Shown piece after piece: positions 34,687 through 44,990 of a DNA stretch of 64,000 nucleotides. The stretch's first letter is position 1, and each line of letters begins with the position of its first letter. Both the position numbers and the translations under genes were made by a program. The stretch covers positions 1,317,001 through 1,381,000 of the forward strand of contig JACVVK020000086.1 of assembly GCA_018292915.2 (NCBI GenBank). Direction: 5' to 3'. Below the pieces are notes generated by a model. That model had not been told where the DNA came from. It ran no database searches and saw nothing but the letters and a program-made list of their open reading frames with translations. Source of the stretch: Batillaria attramentaria. Taxonomy: Eukaryota > Mollusca > Gastropoda > Batillariidae.

Positions 34687-34895
34687 CACGAGGTAACCGA
34701 GTGGGTGGGTGGCTGTTTGGGAGTTTAACGTCCTTTTCCACCACTGACGTATGGGTGATATCAAAGACGCGGGGGCAACGAGAAAAAGGCCAGCACGAAT
34801 GTTTGGCCCCAGCCGGGATTCGAACTCACGACCCGAGCACTGAAAGTCCAACGCCTTACCATTCGACTATCCCTGCTCCCCTCACGAGGTTACCG
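34687..34895 (-). mobile_element. SINE family 1, copy 4 (opposite strand)
   Basis: Read on the minus strand the body (34882-34700) starts GGGAGCAGGGATAGTCGAAT. It has GTGAGTTCGAATCCCGGCTG as B box and ends in the CCCACCCAC tail. The direct repeats CACGAGGTAACCG (34687-34699) and CACGAGGTTACCG (34883-34895) differ at one base. This copy shows the family's intact B box. Confidence 0.87.
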
Positions 34896-35231
34896 GGAGT
34901 TGTGAGTGCACCAGTTGCCTTTCTAAAATAATAATTTTAAAAAATCGTGATTAATTTATATCTACGGATTTAAATTTGGCTTAGTGGGAGTGTTGTACTT
35001 TGACTATACTCGTGCCTACTACAATACGAGCTGTCAAGAAACCGTTAATCTTGCCTGATTTTCGCATGCAGGGCTAAAACCGAGAAAGAGTCAGGAACGT
35101 GGGATACTCGCGCGCGGTACGCAATGTGTTAAGTTTAGGCTCAATTTGAGACAGTGGGTTGTTTTTTTTTGGTACCTACTGTTCAGGGTGTTGGGTTTTT
35201 ATTATTCAGTCAGGGCGGGTACGTGTAAATG

Positions 35232-35310
35232 GATGTAATAATAATAATAATAATAATGACTATTGTATAGGCGCTTTACCTAATTTCATGAATCGGCTCA
35301 AAACGCCGCG
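35232..35310 (-). mobile_element. LINE-type 3' tail, second minus-strand copy
   Basis: The run (TAA)n then TGACTATTGTATAGGCGC and later AAAACGCC has the same layout as 33575-33660. Confidence 0.5.
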
Positions 35311-35460
35311 AACTGAACCCAACACGCACGCTCACGTGAATCACACGCATTCTCTCACACACTGGACATAAACACATTACAATCGCGTGGTGCGAAGGGT
35401 CAGCTCAGTTATTTAAATTTCGGAATTCAGAATTGAATTTATTTTTCAAATTTGGTGGGC

Positions 35461-35640
35461 TCAACATTTCCAGAGCAGAGGGGGAGGAAGCCGGAGTACC
35501 CGGAGAGAACTCCCCGATGATCGGCCCGAATGAACGGTGCCACGTACGAGAAGGAAAAATTCTTTGCCCCGAGTGGGACTCGAACCCCTGACCTCTCGCA
35601 TTGGTGACAGTCTCTTAACCACTAGACCGCCGACCGCCGT
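35461..35640 (-). mobile_element. tRNA-derived SINE-like element (third type)
   Basis: On the minus strand 35636-35570 reads GGTCTAGTGGTTAAGAGACT (A box) and GGGGTTCGAGTCCCACTCG (B box). It is followed by about 110 bp ending near TCCCCCTCTGCTCTGG. Sequence after the head is unlike family 1. No target duplication was identified. Confidence 0.6.
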
Positions 35641-35799
35641 ACAGGAGTCATTGTACACACTTGTGAGTGTGTTTTCAGTCTTACTGCTTGCAACAAACTC
35701 ATCATATAGCCATCGTAATTATACTGAAACACATACACAGTATGTATGTAGTGACTGGTTTGGTTGGTCGGTGTTTGTGTTTTTGTGTACGGACAACAA

Positions 35800-35930
35800 C
35801 CGACCCAGTTTAGCAGTCAGCCCGGCCAAGACTAAATCACGTGCTCTCTGTTTGCGCAGCACGTAGGGCACCTCAGATTTGAGCTGGATTATTCGGGCTG
35901 CATTCTGAGTTGGACCGGCCATTCCATGAT
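35800..35930 (+). repeat. Dispersed repeat, copy 1 of 2
   Basis: This block matches 42541-42665 in order. Shared pieces are CAGCCCGGC, a GCGCTCTGT/GTGCTCTCTGT string, TGCGCAGC, CACCTCA and TTTGAGCTGGAT, then TTCGGGCT. Its nature is unknown. One copy lies 5' of gene C and the other in its intron 5. Confidence 0.6.
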
Positions 35931-36487
35931 CATTGTCGGCTACTATCGTGACGGCACCAACACTCCCATGACAGTTACACATTTCCTGATAATAAACTGA
36001 GTCATTCCATAGTCATTTACTCAGTTTCTATCTCGACTGTATGTTTCATACGGGAGTTCCCAATGTACCGTTCGGTACTATGTAACTTATTGTCGGAGCG
36101 CTAATGATAACAACATTATCAGTGAGATAACAACATTATCGGTCGCACCTCGACTGCCAGTTATCTATTGTTTCTGGTGGTTGGTTCGATAGCGATAGGA
36201 TTGTTTCGACTGAGCTAATGTACACAATGATTTTGAGCTTATACCATTCAACTGTCTGTGTCCTACAGAGGCGGTTAAATTCAGTGACATTTTCTTTTGG
36301 TTTCCGACTGTTTTTCGAAGGATGTGATCAACCTGATTCCGTATCTGCGCGCGCTTTGTAAAGATTTGCGTGTAACTATTAGTCCGTTTAGTTTGTGATT
36401 GAAATTTAAAGTCTTGGCCATCTGATCGGATAACTTCGACTGGGGCCGTTTTGTAGTGAAACACAATAACGTATGTAAAACAGAATT

Positions 36488-36536
36488 ATGTCGAGGTGTA
36501 CGTGTGTTGTGCTCTTCCTTCTGGTGTGTTGTGAAG
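36488..36536 (+). CDS. Gene C exon 1: signal peptide
   Basis: The ATG at 36488 opens MSRCTCVVLFLLVCCE. The donor is GAAG|GTGAGT (phase 1). A minisatellite starts only about 30 bp into the intron. Confidence 0.75.
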
Positions 36537-38259
36537 GTGAGTAAATTATTAGTACGTGTCTTCTTACTACCATTGTAGTCTCCAGCCAGAGTTACTGTCA
36601 TTGTAGTCTCCAGCCAGAGTTACTGTCATTGTAGTCTCCAGCCAGAGTCACTGTCATTGTAGTCTCCAGCCAGAGTTACTGTCATTGTAGTCTCCATCCA
36701 GAGTTACTGTCATTGTAGTCTCCAGCCAGAGTTACTGTCATTGTAGTCTCCAGCCAGAGTTACTGTCATTGTAGTCTCCAGCCAGAGTTACTGTCATTGT
36801 AGTCTCCAGCCAGAGTTACTGTCATTGTATTCTCCAGCCAGAGTTACTGTCATTGTAGTCTCCAGCCTGAGTTACTGTCATTGTATTCTCCAGCAAGAGT
36901 TACTGTCACTGTATTCTCCAGCCAGAGTTACTGTCATTGTATTCTCCAGCAAGAGTTACTGTCATTGTAGTCTCCAGCCAGAGTTACTGTCATTGTAGTC
37001 TCCAGCCAGAGTTACTGTCATTGTATTCTCCAGCCAGAGTTACTGTCATTGTAGTCTCCAGCCAGAGTTACTGTCATTGTATTCTCCAGCCAGAGTTACT
37101 GTCATTGTATTCTCCAGCCAGAGTTACTGTCATTGTATTCTCCAGCCAGAGTTACTGTCATTGTAGTCTCCAGCCAGAGTCAATGTCATTGTAGTCTCCA
37201 GCCAGAGTTACTGTCATTGTAGTCTCCAGCCAGAGTTACTGTCATTGTATTCTCCAGCCAGAGTTACTGTCATTGTAGTCTCCAGCCAGAGTTACTGTCA
37301 TTGTAGTCTCCAGCCAGAGTTACTGTCATTGTATTCTCCAGCCAGAGTTACTGTCATTGTAGTCTCCAGCAAGAGTTACTGTCATTGTAGTCTCCAGCAA
37401 GAGTTACTATCATTGTAGTCTCCAGCAAGAGTTACTATCATTGTAGTCTCCAGCCAGAGTTACTGTCATTGTAGTCACCACTGAGCCAGAGTTACTGTCA
37501 TTGTAGTCACCAGCCAGAGTTACTGTCATTGTAGTCACCAGCCAGAGTTACTATCATTGTAGTCTCCAGCCAGAGTTACTGTCATTGTAGTCTCCAGCCA
37601 GAGTTACTGTCATTGTATTCTCCAGCCAGAGTTACTGTCATTGTATTCTCCAGCCAGAGTTACTGTCATTGTAGTCTCCAGCAAGAGTTACTGTCATTGT
37701 AGTCTCCAGCAAGAGTTACTGTCATTGTATTCACCAGCAAGAGTTACTGTCATTGTAGTCACCAGCCAGAGTTACTGTCATTGTAGTCACCAGCCAGAGT
37801 TACTATCATTGTAGTCACCAGCCAGAGTTACTATCATTGTAGTCTCCAGCCAGAGTTACTATCATTGTAGTCTCCAGCCAGAGTTACTGTCATTGTAGTC
37901 TCTCATTGTAGTCTCCAGCAAGAGTTACTGTCATTGCAGTCTCCAGCCACAGGCTAATAATTCTTAACTCTCTCTCTCTATGCTATGGTCCCTATATGGG
38001 GTACTCGCGTTCACAACGCTTGGCAGCGAAGGTCCCATTTACGGCCGGATCGCCAACTTTCTATGTTTTATTCTCAGTCATATAAGTGAAGTGCGGAACT
38101 GAACACAGAGCTAGCAAAACAAGTTTCTACCAGTCAAAGAAATGCAACCAGCCATTAGTACGATAGTGGGAAACACAACAACAACAAAAGCTCGCAGCAT
38201 AGAGAGAGTTAAAGCCAGTCTTGTCTGTGTCTGCCTTTTTTCTACGCGCGTGTATGCAG

Positions 38260-38312
<53 letters not shown>

Positions 38313-39907
38313 TGAGTGTGCGTGCTTTGTGGTCATGGGGAGGGTGGGGGGTGGGGGAGGGATTAGGGGTATCCGCCCTTGAGTTACGTTGAGAACAAAA
38401 CGGCGTACAGTATTTGTACCCGATGTACAGATACGGCCTGTTTGTCTACAATGTGATGCTCTTGGTCATCTAATTTGTTGGTACCTGTAGTGGTAGTGTC
38501 ATCACGCTATTAATTGTCAGTGTTGTTGTGGTGTTGATTCGTTATCTAACTGACTCTTCCTATAGCTGTGCTTAGTGTGGACACCCAATGCCCCTCCAAC
38601 ATCGGTCCACCCGGCCTGGTGAAAAAACACAACGGCAAATGCTACCAGTTTGTCAAGCAGGAAACTAGTTGGAACAACGCCAAACAAGTGTGCCACTCAA
38701 AAGGAGGGTTTCTGGCAGAAGTCCCCGACTCGGCCACCCAGAACTTCTTGGTTCAAACCCTACACTCGCTCAGTTGGCCGTATCATGGAGTGTGGATTGG
38801 GGCCACGGACCAAGACAAGGAGGGCCAGTGGATATGGGACACGGGTGAGTGAAGAAGGAAGAGGATAGCTAATACTATACATGAAAAAACAACAACAACT
38901 ATATATTCATTATAGTTACACAGAGGAAGAAGAAGATAAACTCTCTATTCTTACATTAGTTGGCCCTGGGGTGATTGTTGTTTTTGTGTGTTTGTTGTTT
39001 CGGAGAGGCCGGGGCATACCGAGTATGATCATTCTTGAGAGAAATACTGACATCAACGGAGTAAGATAGCGTGTGTTTACCGATCTTCTTTCCGTGGCAT
39101 TTAAAGTTCTTTCATCACTCATTATCTGGTGATCAAACGCAAACGTCTCCAGGGATAAATTTAAGAATATATTATTAATCCCTCAAGGAGACATTAAATG
39201 TCTGCTCCAAATACATGACAATGACAGTAAGATACAACATTAAAATTCTACACATAAAAAATAACCAACTTGAAAGAGAATTCTCGCCCCTCTTTCTCTC
39301 CTCATTCATACTAAACACTGCGCAAACGTCACAGATGTATGGGAAAAAAAAAAGGAAAAAAAAAAAGGAAAGGCATACCCGCAAAGACAAACCACACTAC
39401 GAGGCTGTACTGACATATATTCATACGTTATCCAAGTAAAACGAACTAATCCCGATAAAAAAGAGTAAATGACACGTCTATTCTTACAATAGTTGGCCCT
39501 GGAGTTGTCGTGCTTACAGTTGTGGTGGTTGTAGAGACTGGGACAGGATCATAGGTTATTATATCAGATGCTGGAAGTAAACGTGGTTGAATGTGATTTG
39601 TTCGTAGTTTGGCCCGTTAGTAATATTGGCCACCATCCGTTTTGCAGTAAAGCCTAAAGCCAAAGGGTATTGTTTTCCAGGTAAACCCGTGACTTACACC
39701 AACTGGTCCCCAGGTCAGGAAGGAAGGGGAAGTGGGTTTCTGTTCGGTCGTCATGGAGAACTGCCCCCAAACGCCTTGGAGGACTGCGCTGTAATCCGCC
39801 TTGACGACAAAGGCAGATGGCACGACTATCCTTGCAACACTTTTCTGGCTCATTACTCTTCGATCTGTCAGTTTGGTAAGAATCTGTAGTCAGTTGTAGA
39901 AGTTTTA

Positions 39908-39977
<70 letters not shown>

Positions 39978-42764
39978 TGACACACGCACGCACACACGCA
40001 CGCACACCACCACCACCACCACCACTAGAGTTGCACCAAAAGTGCGCAGAATGCAAAAAATCCCGCCATTGCCTGACAAAAAGTAACACCGTCAGCTCCC
40101 AATTTGCCCTTGTGAACCAGCCAGTTTTCAGGTTGTTCTTGTTGTTGTTGTTTTGTGTTTTTTTTTTTTTATAACATAGTCCAGCCCAATTTTTGAACAA
40201 CAAAACAAAACAGAAAACAACAACCACAATACAAAGGGAAAAAAACCGCTTGAAAAACGATACCAAATACAAGACACCTTACAAACAAACAAACAAACAA
40301 ACAAACAAACAAACAAACAAACAAACAAACAAACAAACAAACAAGCGCATACGAAACCCATATCATGATCGAAACTGGAGAGTAGACTGTCATGTCTGGT
40401 ACAGTTCCTTGGACAAGAAATGAATGAGAAGTCCTCTGCACTTTCAGTAGGCAAATGAACACTACGAACAAATCAGTCGAAGTTTCACATTCAAGCACGT
40501 TTACTTCCAGCATATGATTATGCCCACTTGCCCAGAAACAAATATTCGTGTATAGTCGCATATTTCACCTTTGTGTAGATCCTGTCCCAGTTTCTACAAC
40601 CAGCACAACTGTGAGCACAACTACAACGACGACACAGACCACTACAACAACTGCAAGAACTCACAGACCTTCGACTACAGCAACGCCGTCCACCACCACC
40701 ACCAACGTGACCACAGTAGCAAAAACTGCTAAACCAACAACGATAAAAACCACAACCACTGCTCCAACAACAACAACAACACCGTCCACAACTTCAAGAC
40801 CAACCACCACAAAACGACCAACAACAACATCGACGACGACAACTCCATCTACCTCGAAGTCAACAACAAAACGGACGACAACTGCACCGACTACAAGAAA
40901 ACAACTTAAACCGTCAGCGACTACGAAACCCACCACACAATCGAAGACAACATCCACAACATCTACATCGCCACCCACAACTACACAAACCACGACCACT
41001 ACTACACCAAAACCAACGACACAGTCTACGACTGTCAGGCCAACCACCACTGTGCCCACGACAACCACTGCTGCGCCAACGACAACTACTACTCAGCCGA
41101 CGACAGCAACAACGACGACCCCAAAGCCAACGACAACAACGACGACTCCAAAGCCAACAACAACAACGACGACCCCAAAGCCAGTGACAACAACGACGAT
41201 TCCAAAGCCAGTGACAACAACGACGACCCCAAAGCCAACGACAACAACGACGACCCCAAAGCCAACGACAACAACGACCACCCCAAAGCCAACGACAACA
41301 ACGACCACCCCAAAGCCAACGACAGCAACGACCACCCCAAAGCCAACGACAACAACGACCACCCCAAAGCCAACGACAACAACGACCACCCCAAAGCCAA
41401 CGACAACAACGACGACCCCAAAACCAACGACGACGACCCCAAAGCCAACCACAAAGCCAACGACAAAAAGGACAACTCCTCCACAAACAACAGCATCACC
41501 AACCATTATGCCAACAACAACAACAACGACCTCTAAGCCAACATCGACCACAGCAGCGAGCACACCCTCTTCACCCCTTACCAAGAAAATGGCACCCCCA
41601 ACTGGAAAATTACCGGCAAGTACCTCAACAGAGCGTAGGTCAACAGCAATGAACCGTCTGACCACTTCTGCCAGTAAACCAACAAGCACGCGACCAGCGC
41701 CCAGCTCGACACACGTGCCACAGGCAGCCACGCAAGGGACTGTCTCAAAAGCATCTGTGTCAGCTACTGTCTTCCCCATGACAAAGGCTGGTCAAAGGGG
41801 GACAACTGTTGTAGGAAGACTGCCCACTACCGCGAAGTCACCGGTGACGCAAAGCAGAGTAGCTATGATGACGTCATCGAAGGGACTCGGGGCTCGTGTG
41901 ACGCAAGCGCAGCACGGAGGTCCAAACGGTTCTGGTTCTCCGAGTACAGGTATGATTTTTTTTTGTGATTTTGTTGTCGTTGTTTGTAATTTATTTATTC
42001 ATTTGGGTGACGGGAAGGTGTGTTGAGAACACAAACATTCAGACAATCACGAATGCGTAGATCTACTATTGCAGTTGTTGAAGACAAGTCTCCCAACTGA
42101 TGTGGTGAGCTTCAAGTACTAATTTTGTTTTCTCAATTTTAATGTGTAATTAGACACTTGGGCCGTTAGATCAATGATAACTATGGCACATTTCCATATG
42201 AATTTATGACCATTGACCATTCACACTTTTGTTTTAATTATTATTTTTTTAGAGTCCGTATCTACACACCAGTGTCCAAATGCGCCTTCATGATCACTGA
42301 CATCTGTTTTGTCGTTCCACAGGTGCGCTGGTTGGAATCATCATCGGCGCTATAGCAGGCGTGGTTATCATCGTTCTCGTCATTGTCGTCTTTTGGAAAA
42401 GGCAGGTGTAGTCCGGTAGTAGCTGTCGATGATTGTTTGCTTTGAGCCAACATCCAGCAAGGAGGCGCATAGCAGGGATTGTTTCGGTTTTGTTTATTGT
42501 TGTTCTTCCTTTGTTTGGTTGTCCTGGATACGGTAAGACTATACCAGTTCAGCACTCAGCCCGGCGAAAAACCACGCGCTCTGTGGTGCGCAGCCGCATA
42601 TAGGCAGACCACCTCAAGTTTGAGCTGGATCAGTTTTTCGGGCTAGGTTCTCAGTGAACTGTTCACGCCTATTTGAACAAAAAAATGTTCTTACGTTTTT
42701 GAGATATTTCATTGGGCTCTTGTTTAACTTTTGTTGTTGTTGTTGTTATTGTCGGTGGTGGTGA

Positions 42765-42839
<75 letters not shown>

Positions 42840-42840
42840 C

Positions 42841-42891
<51 letters not shown>

Positions 42892-42892
42892 C

Positions 42893-42978
<86 letters not shown>

Positions 42979-43002
42979 TGTGTGTGTATGTGTGTGTGTG
43001 AG

Positions 43003-43034
<32 letters not shown>

Positions 43035-43464
43035 AGGGTGTCATGTGGTCCGTTCCTATTACAATTACAGTGAAATGCGTAATTGTCCACTGTACTACAT
43101 CGATTTTAAAGCTGGAAGCAAATGAATAAGCCCCGGAACAAACAAAAGCTACATGCCCAGGACTTGCAAGATCGGTATAATTAATTTATGTTCAAAGACA
43201 AAAGTGGCAGGGAGCTGACCTGGGGTGGAAAACAAAGGGAAAGCAATCCCGTGTTTTAACTTGCCTTCAACAACTCCATGCCGTACAAGCTATATTTAGG
43301 AACGTTTTCATATTTTTGCTTTCAGTCGCGGCAAATCCAGCACATTCTTCTCTGACGAGGACGTGGCGTTTGACAACATGGGGTACGGGTCTGGGGTGTT
43401 TTTTGAGAGGGAGGAGGACAACACCATCAGCTGTAAACACGACTACACTGAATCCAAGTCATGA
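36488..43464 (+). CDS. C-type lectin / mucin-stalk single-pass membrane protein (6 exons)
   Basis: The exons are 36488-36536, 38566-38844, 39681-39875, 40579-41949, 42323-42407 and 43326-43464, giving 705 aa. Residues 1-17 are a signal peptide (VVLFLLVCC). Residues 25-172 form a long-form C-type lectin domain with six cysteines and a WIGATDQ motif. Ca-site motifs are non-canonical: WHD at 156-158 where WND is usual, and no clean EPN or QPD. Residues 176-about 630 are a Thr/Pro stalk likely to be heavily O-glycosylated, with TTTTTTPKP repeats. A helix with GVVIIVLVIVVF (about 634-655) is followed by KRQ and an acidic 45-residue tail. It should sit at the cell surface, as a recognition or adhesion receptor. 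The ligand is unknown. Exon 5's donor (CAGGT|GTAGTC) is weak and was chosen because it alone keeps the tail in frame. Confidence 0.85.
36568..37950. repeat. 28-bp minisatellite of about 49 units in intron 1 of gene C
   Basis: The unit is GTTACTGTCATTGTAGTCTC plus CAGCCAGA. Units vary at a few fixed positions (GTAGTC or GTATTC, CCAGCC or CCAGCA, CTGTC or CTATC, TCTCC or TCACC), and the variants occur in blocks. A truncated unit and short insertions appear near 37480 and 37900. Since 28 is not a multiple of three, the apparent repeat protein on the plus strand is an artefact. Confidence 0.97.
37964..38212. mobile_element. MITE with TTAA target sites, copy 2
   Basis: The element is 37968-38208 between TTAA sites at 37964-37967 and 38209-38212. 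Its ends are CTCTCTCTCTATGCT and, inverted, AGCATAGAGAGAG. Internal strings (CGTTCACAA, GGTCCCATTTA) match the copy at 10249-10426 in reverse orientation. Confidence 0.7.
38266..38320. repeat. (TG)n microsatellite in intron 1 of gene C
   Basis: About 22 TG units ending in GAGTGAGTG, just outside the second MITE copy. Confidence 0.95.
38566..38844 (+). CDS. Gene C exon 2: first half of C-type lectin domain
   Basis: The acceptor reads CTTCCTATAG|CTGTG and the donor GACACGG|GTGAGT. It encodes CPSNIGPPG, then GKCYQFVKQETSWNNAKQVC, then VWIGATDQDKEGQWIWDTG. These are the first three cysteines and the WIG core of the fold. Confidence 0.9.
38940..39570. other. Gene C intron 2; short internal duplication
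   Basis: CTATTCTTACATTAGTTGGC at about 38944 recurs as a near copy at about 39478, each followed by CCTGG and a diverging GT-rich stretch. Nothing else is recognised in this intron (38845-39680). Confidence 0.5.
39681..39875 (+). CDS. Gene C exon 3: second half of C-type lectin domain
   Basis: The acceptor reads TTTTCCAG|GTAAACC and the donor TTTG|GTAAGA. It encodes YTNWSPGQEG, LEDCAVIRLDDKGRWHDYPC and SSICQF. These are the last three cysteines and the altered WND position (WHD). Confidence 0.92.
39909..40026. repeat. (CA)n then (CAC)n microsatellite
   Basis: About 33 CA units, an ACGCACGCAC stretch, then (CAC)n. Confidence 0.95.
40283..40345. repeat. (AAAC)n microsatellite
   Basis: About 15 perfect AAAC units in intron 3 of gene C. 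Confidence 0.97.
40579..41949 (+). CDS. Gene C exon 4: Thr/Pro mucin stalk
   Basis: The acceptor reads TTTGTGTAG|ATCC and the donor AGTACAG|GTATGA. This 1371-nt exon is a single low-complexity stalk. In 41110-41460 a 27-bp coding minisatellite gives about a dozen TTTTTTPKP units with V or I variants. The rest is a more varied Thr/Ser/Pro region. Such a stalk would be densely O-glycosylated and extended. Repeat number is expected to vary between individuals. Confidence 0.9.
41110..41460 (+). repeat. 27-bp coding minisatellite in the mucin stalk
   Basis: The unit encodes TTTTTTPKP (ACAACAACGACGACC plus CCAAAGCCA). A period of 27 keeps the reading frame whatever the copy number, in contrast to the 28-bp intronic array of the same gene. 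Confidence 0.93.
42323..42407 (+). CDS. Gene C exon 5: transmembrane helix
   Basis: The acceptor reads GTTCCACAG|GTGCG. It encodes GALVGIIIGAIAG plus VVIIVLVIVVF and the stop-transfer WKRQ. Using the stronger-looking CAG|GTGTAG donor, two bases earlier, would shift exon 6 into a frame with an early stop, so the donor after CAGGT is preferred. Confidence 0.75.
42541..42665 (+). repeat. Dispersed repeat, copy 2 of 2
   Basis: This is the partner of 35800-35930: ordered shared strings CAGCCCGGC, TGCGCAGC, ACCTCA and TTTGAGCTGGAT, then TTCGGGCT. It lies in intron 5 of gene C. Confidence 0.6.
42767..43037. repeat. Long compound (TG)n(GA)n(G)n microsatellite
   Basis: Three long TG blocks are separated by ACGG twice, then GA repeats, more TG and a G run: about 270 bp of simple sequence in intron 5 of gene C. 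Confidence 0.97.
43326..43464 (+). CDS. Gene C exon 6: cytoplasmic tail and stop
   Basis: The acceptor reads TTTTGCTTTCAG|TCGCGG and the stop TGA is at 43462-43464. The tail contains FFSDEDVAFDNMGYGSG, then FEREEDN and HDYTESKS. It is rich in acidic residues and Ser/Tyr. I see no clear ITAM, ITIM or YxxPhi motif. Confidence 0.72.
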
Positions 43465-43849
43465 ACGCTCTCAACATATTCCAGCTGCAGGTGGCAAATT
43501 GTTGTTGTTGTTGCTTGTTAGTTGATATTATAAAGCCACTGTGTCGATGGCATAACTATAAGAGCACTACCGCTACCATTACAAGGTTTTATGTAGGAAG
43601 ACTTCTGGTTTGAAGGAGTTGCGCTTGTGACTGGGCCTGTGCGCTCGAAATAGTCTAAGACATTAGTAGAGCTCCCAATGCAACACACTGACGTTTGAGG
43701 GCCGTGCAAACGAGGAAATCTCAGCCGTCCGGAGCTACAAGGCCGAGTACGCGTCGTGTACGACAGTCACCGGCTACTGCGTTTTGGTTTCAATCAGCTG
43801 AACTCAGTCTGTGCATGTATTTGTGCTGGACGCCACCAAAACAGCTCCG

Positions 43850-43855
43850 AATAAA
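43850..43855 (+). other. Candidate polyadenylation signal of gene C
   Basis: AATAAA followed by a second AATAAA, about 390 bp after the stop codon. It would give a short 3' UTR. Confidence 0.45.
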
Positions 43856-44337
43856 AAAATAAAAAAAATCTTAAATTAGGGAGTGAGTGAGTGAGTTTTT
43901 AGGGCTTAAAGCCGCGCAAGCCACAAAGACTAATTCGCGGCTGACTTAAATTAGGGACTTAATGCAGCCTGGATGAGCAACTCCCAAGTGTCAGAAAAGT
44001 GTACCTAACAGCTGTTGCCACAGTGAATACGGACAGTGGATGTTACATGACAAGAATGAACTGCCTCAGGACGCTCGGTACCAGTGGTATGACCTGTCAG
44101 TATACGTATATTTTAGCTCCGGTCTTAGCAGTGATGGCCCACCGCTGGCAGTCATTTGGTATGTATCCTTCGCAGCGCCTGATACCTACGTATGTTGGTA
44201 TGTATGTAGGTGTCAGTGCTTGTATGTATGTCTGACTGTATGTATGTAATGTATGTATCTATGTATGTACGCTTTTATTCGTATTTATTTAGTTGATTAT
44301 TTATCTAATATTCATGTGTTTATTTATCACCTTTTGT

Positions 44338-44415
44338 ATACTTTCGTAAAGCGCCTAGAGCCCCGGCTTCGGAGATTAGGCGCTATAAAAATCCTCATTA
44401 TTATTATAATTATTA
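44338..44415 (+). mobile_element. LINE-type 3' tail with GCGCCTA hairpin and (ATT)n
   Basis: AAGCGCCTAGAGCC and GATTAGGCGCTATAAAA form a hairpin, and ATTATTATTATAATTATTA follows. The layout equals the LINE tail at 17160-17222. No coding part of the LINE is left in front of it. Confidence 0.6.
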
Positions 44416-44836
44416 CGTTGGACATCGTCACAGACTGATTCATTTTCGACGTGTCCGAAGACTTCTTAAACAGCCGGGCGGACACATGTCCGATCATTTC
44501 TGCACCAAACTGGACAGTAATTAGGACAAAATAATGTCCTAAACTTTACAGTCGGCCGGGACATTTCTCCTGTTACAGTTCCCAGTGATATGAAGTCCCG
44601 CTTATCATAATTGAATCATGTAGGCAGCAGATTTCAGGACACTGTAACGCTCAGACTGGTCAGGTGTGAGTGCCCGTGGCAAAGCAAACAATGTCAGTGT
44701 ATTTAGAAGCTACATTAATTACGCAAGAGCCTATTTCTCAGACCCGTATTTTCTCATGACATCTTTTCTCATTGTTTCATACGACGTTTTATTTCAGAAG
44801 TGATTGAAAAGCATCATTCAGTACCTTCGATATTCG

Positions 44837-44922
44837 TGTGTGTGTCGTGTGAGTGTGTGTGCGTGTGTGTGTGCGTGCGAGTGTGTGTGTGTATGCGCGC
44901 GCGCACCTGTGAATAGGTAGCA

Positions 44923-44989
<67 letters not shown>

Positions 44990-44990
44990 T
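44837..44990. repeat. (GT)n compound microsatellite with (GA)n end
   Basis: GT-rich sequence with GCGCGCGC near 44895, then a pure (GT)n run 44923-44972 and (GA)n. Confidence 0.95.

Noticed and set aside
35570..35636. Possible functional tRNA gene on the minus strand
   Set aside because: It has A and B boxes but no matching acceptor stem or terminator, and is followed by a SINE-like body.
36937..37194. Plus-strand frame encoding QSYCHCSLQPELLSLYSPAR-type repeats
   Set aside because: The 28-bp period cycles through all frames. The open stretch is short and lies in an intron.
36568..37950. CRISPR-like array of 28-bp repeats
   Set aside because: The repeats are directly adjacent with no unique spacers and lie in an animal gene's intron, so this is a minisatellite.
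40914..41502. Other minus-strand repeat frames (CCRWLWGRR and LLSLALGSS repeats)
   Set aside because: The same cause: shadows of the 27-bp coding repeat.
41093..41779. Long minus-strand open frame rich in GFGVVVVVV opposite the mucin exon
   Set aside because: It is the mirror of the Thr/Pro-coding minisatellite. Low complexity keeps all frames open, and the plus strand has splice sites, a signal peptide and a domain context.
42401..42411. TAG right after the membrane helix as the true stop of the lectin gene
   Set aside because: Reading through would end the protein at KRQV. This is possible as a splice variant, but exon 6 begins with a strong acceptor and gives a typical acidic tail in frame with the donor at 42408, so the spliced form was preferred.
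42767..43037. Long CVCVCV / HTHTHT open frames over TG/CA repeats
   Set aside because: These are microsatellite artefacts present in all similar runs of the window.
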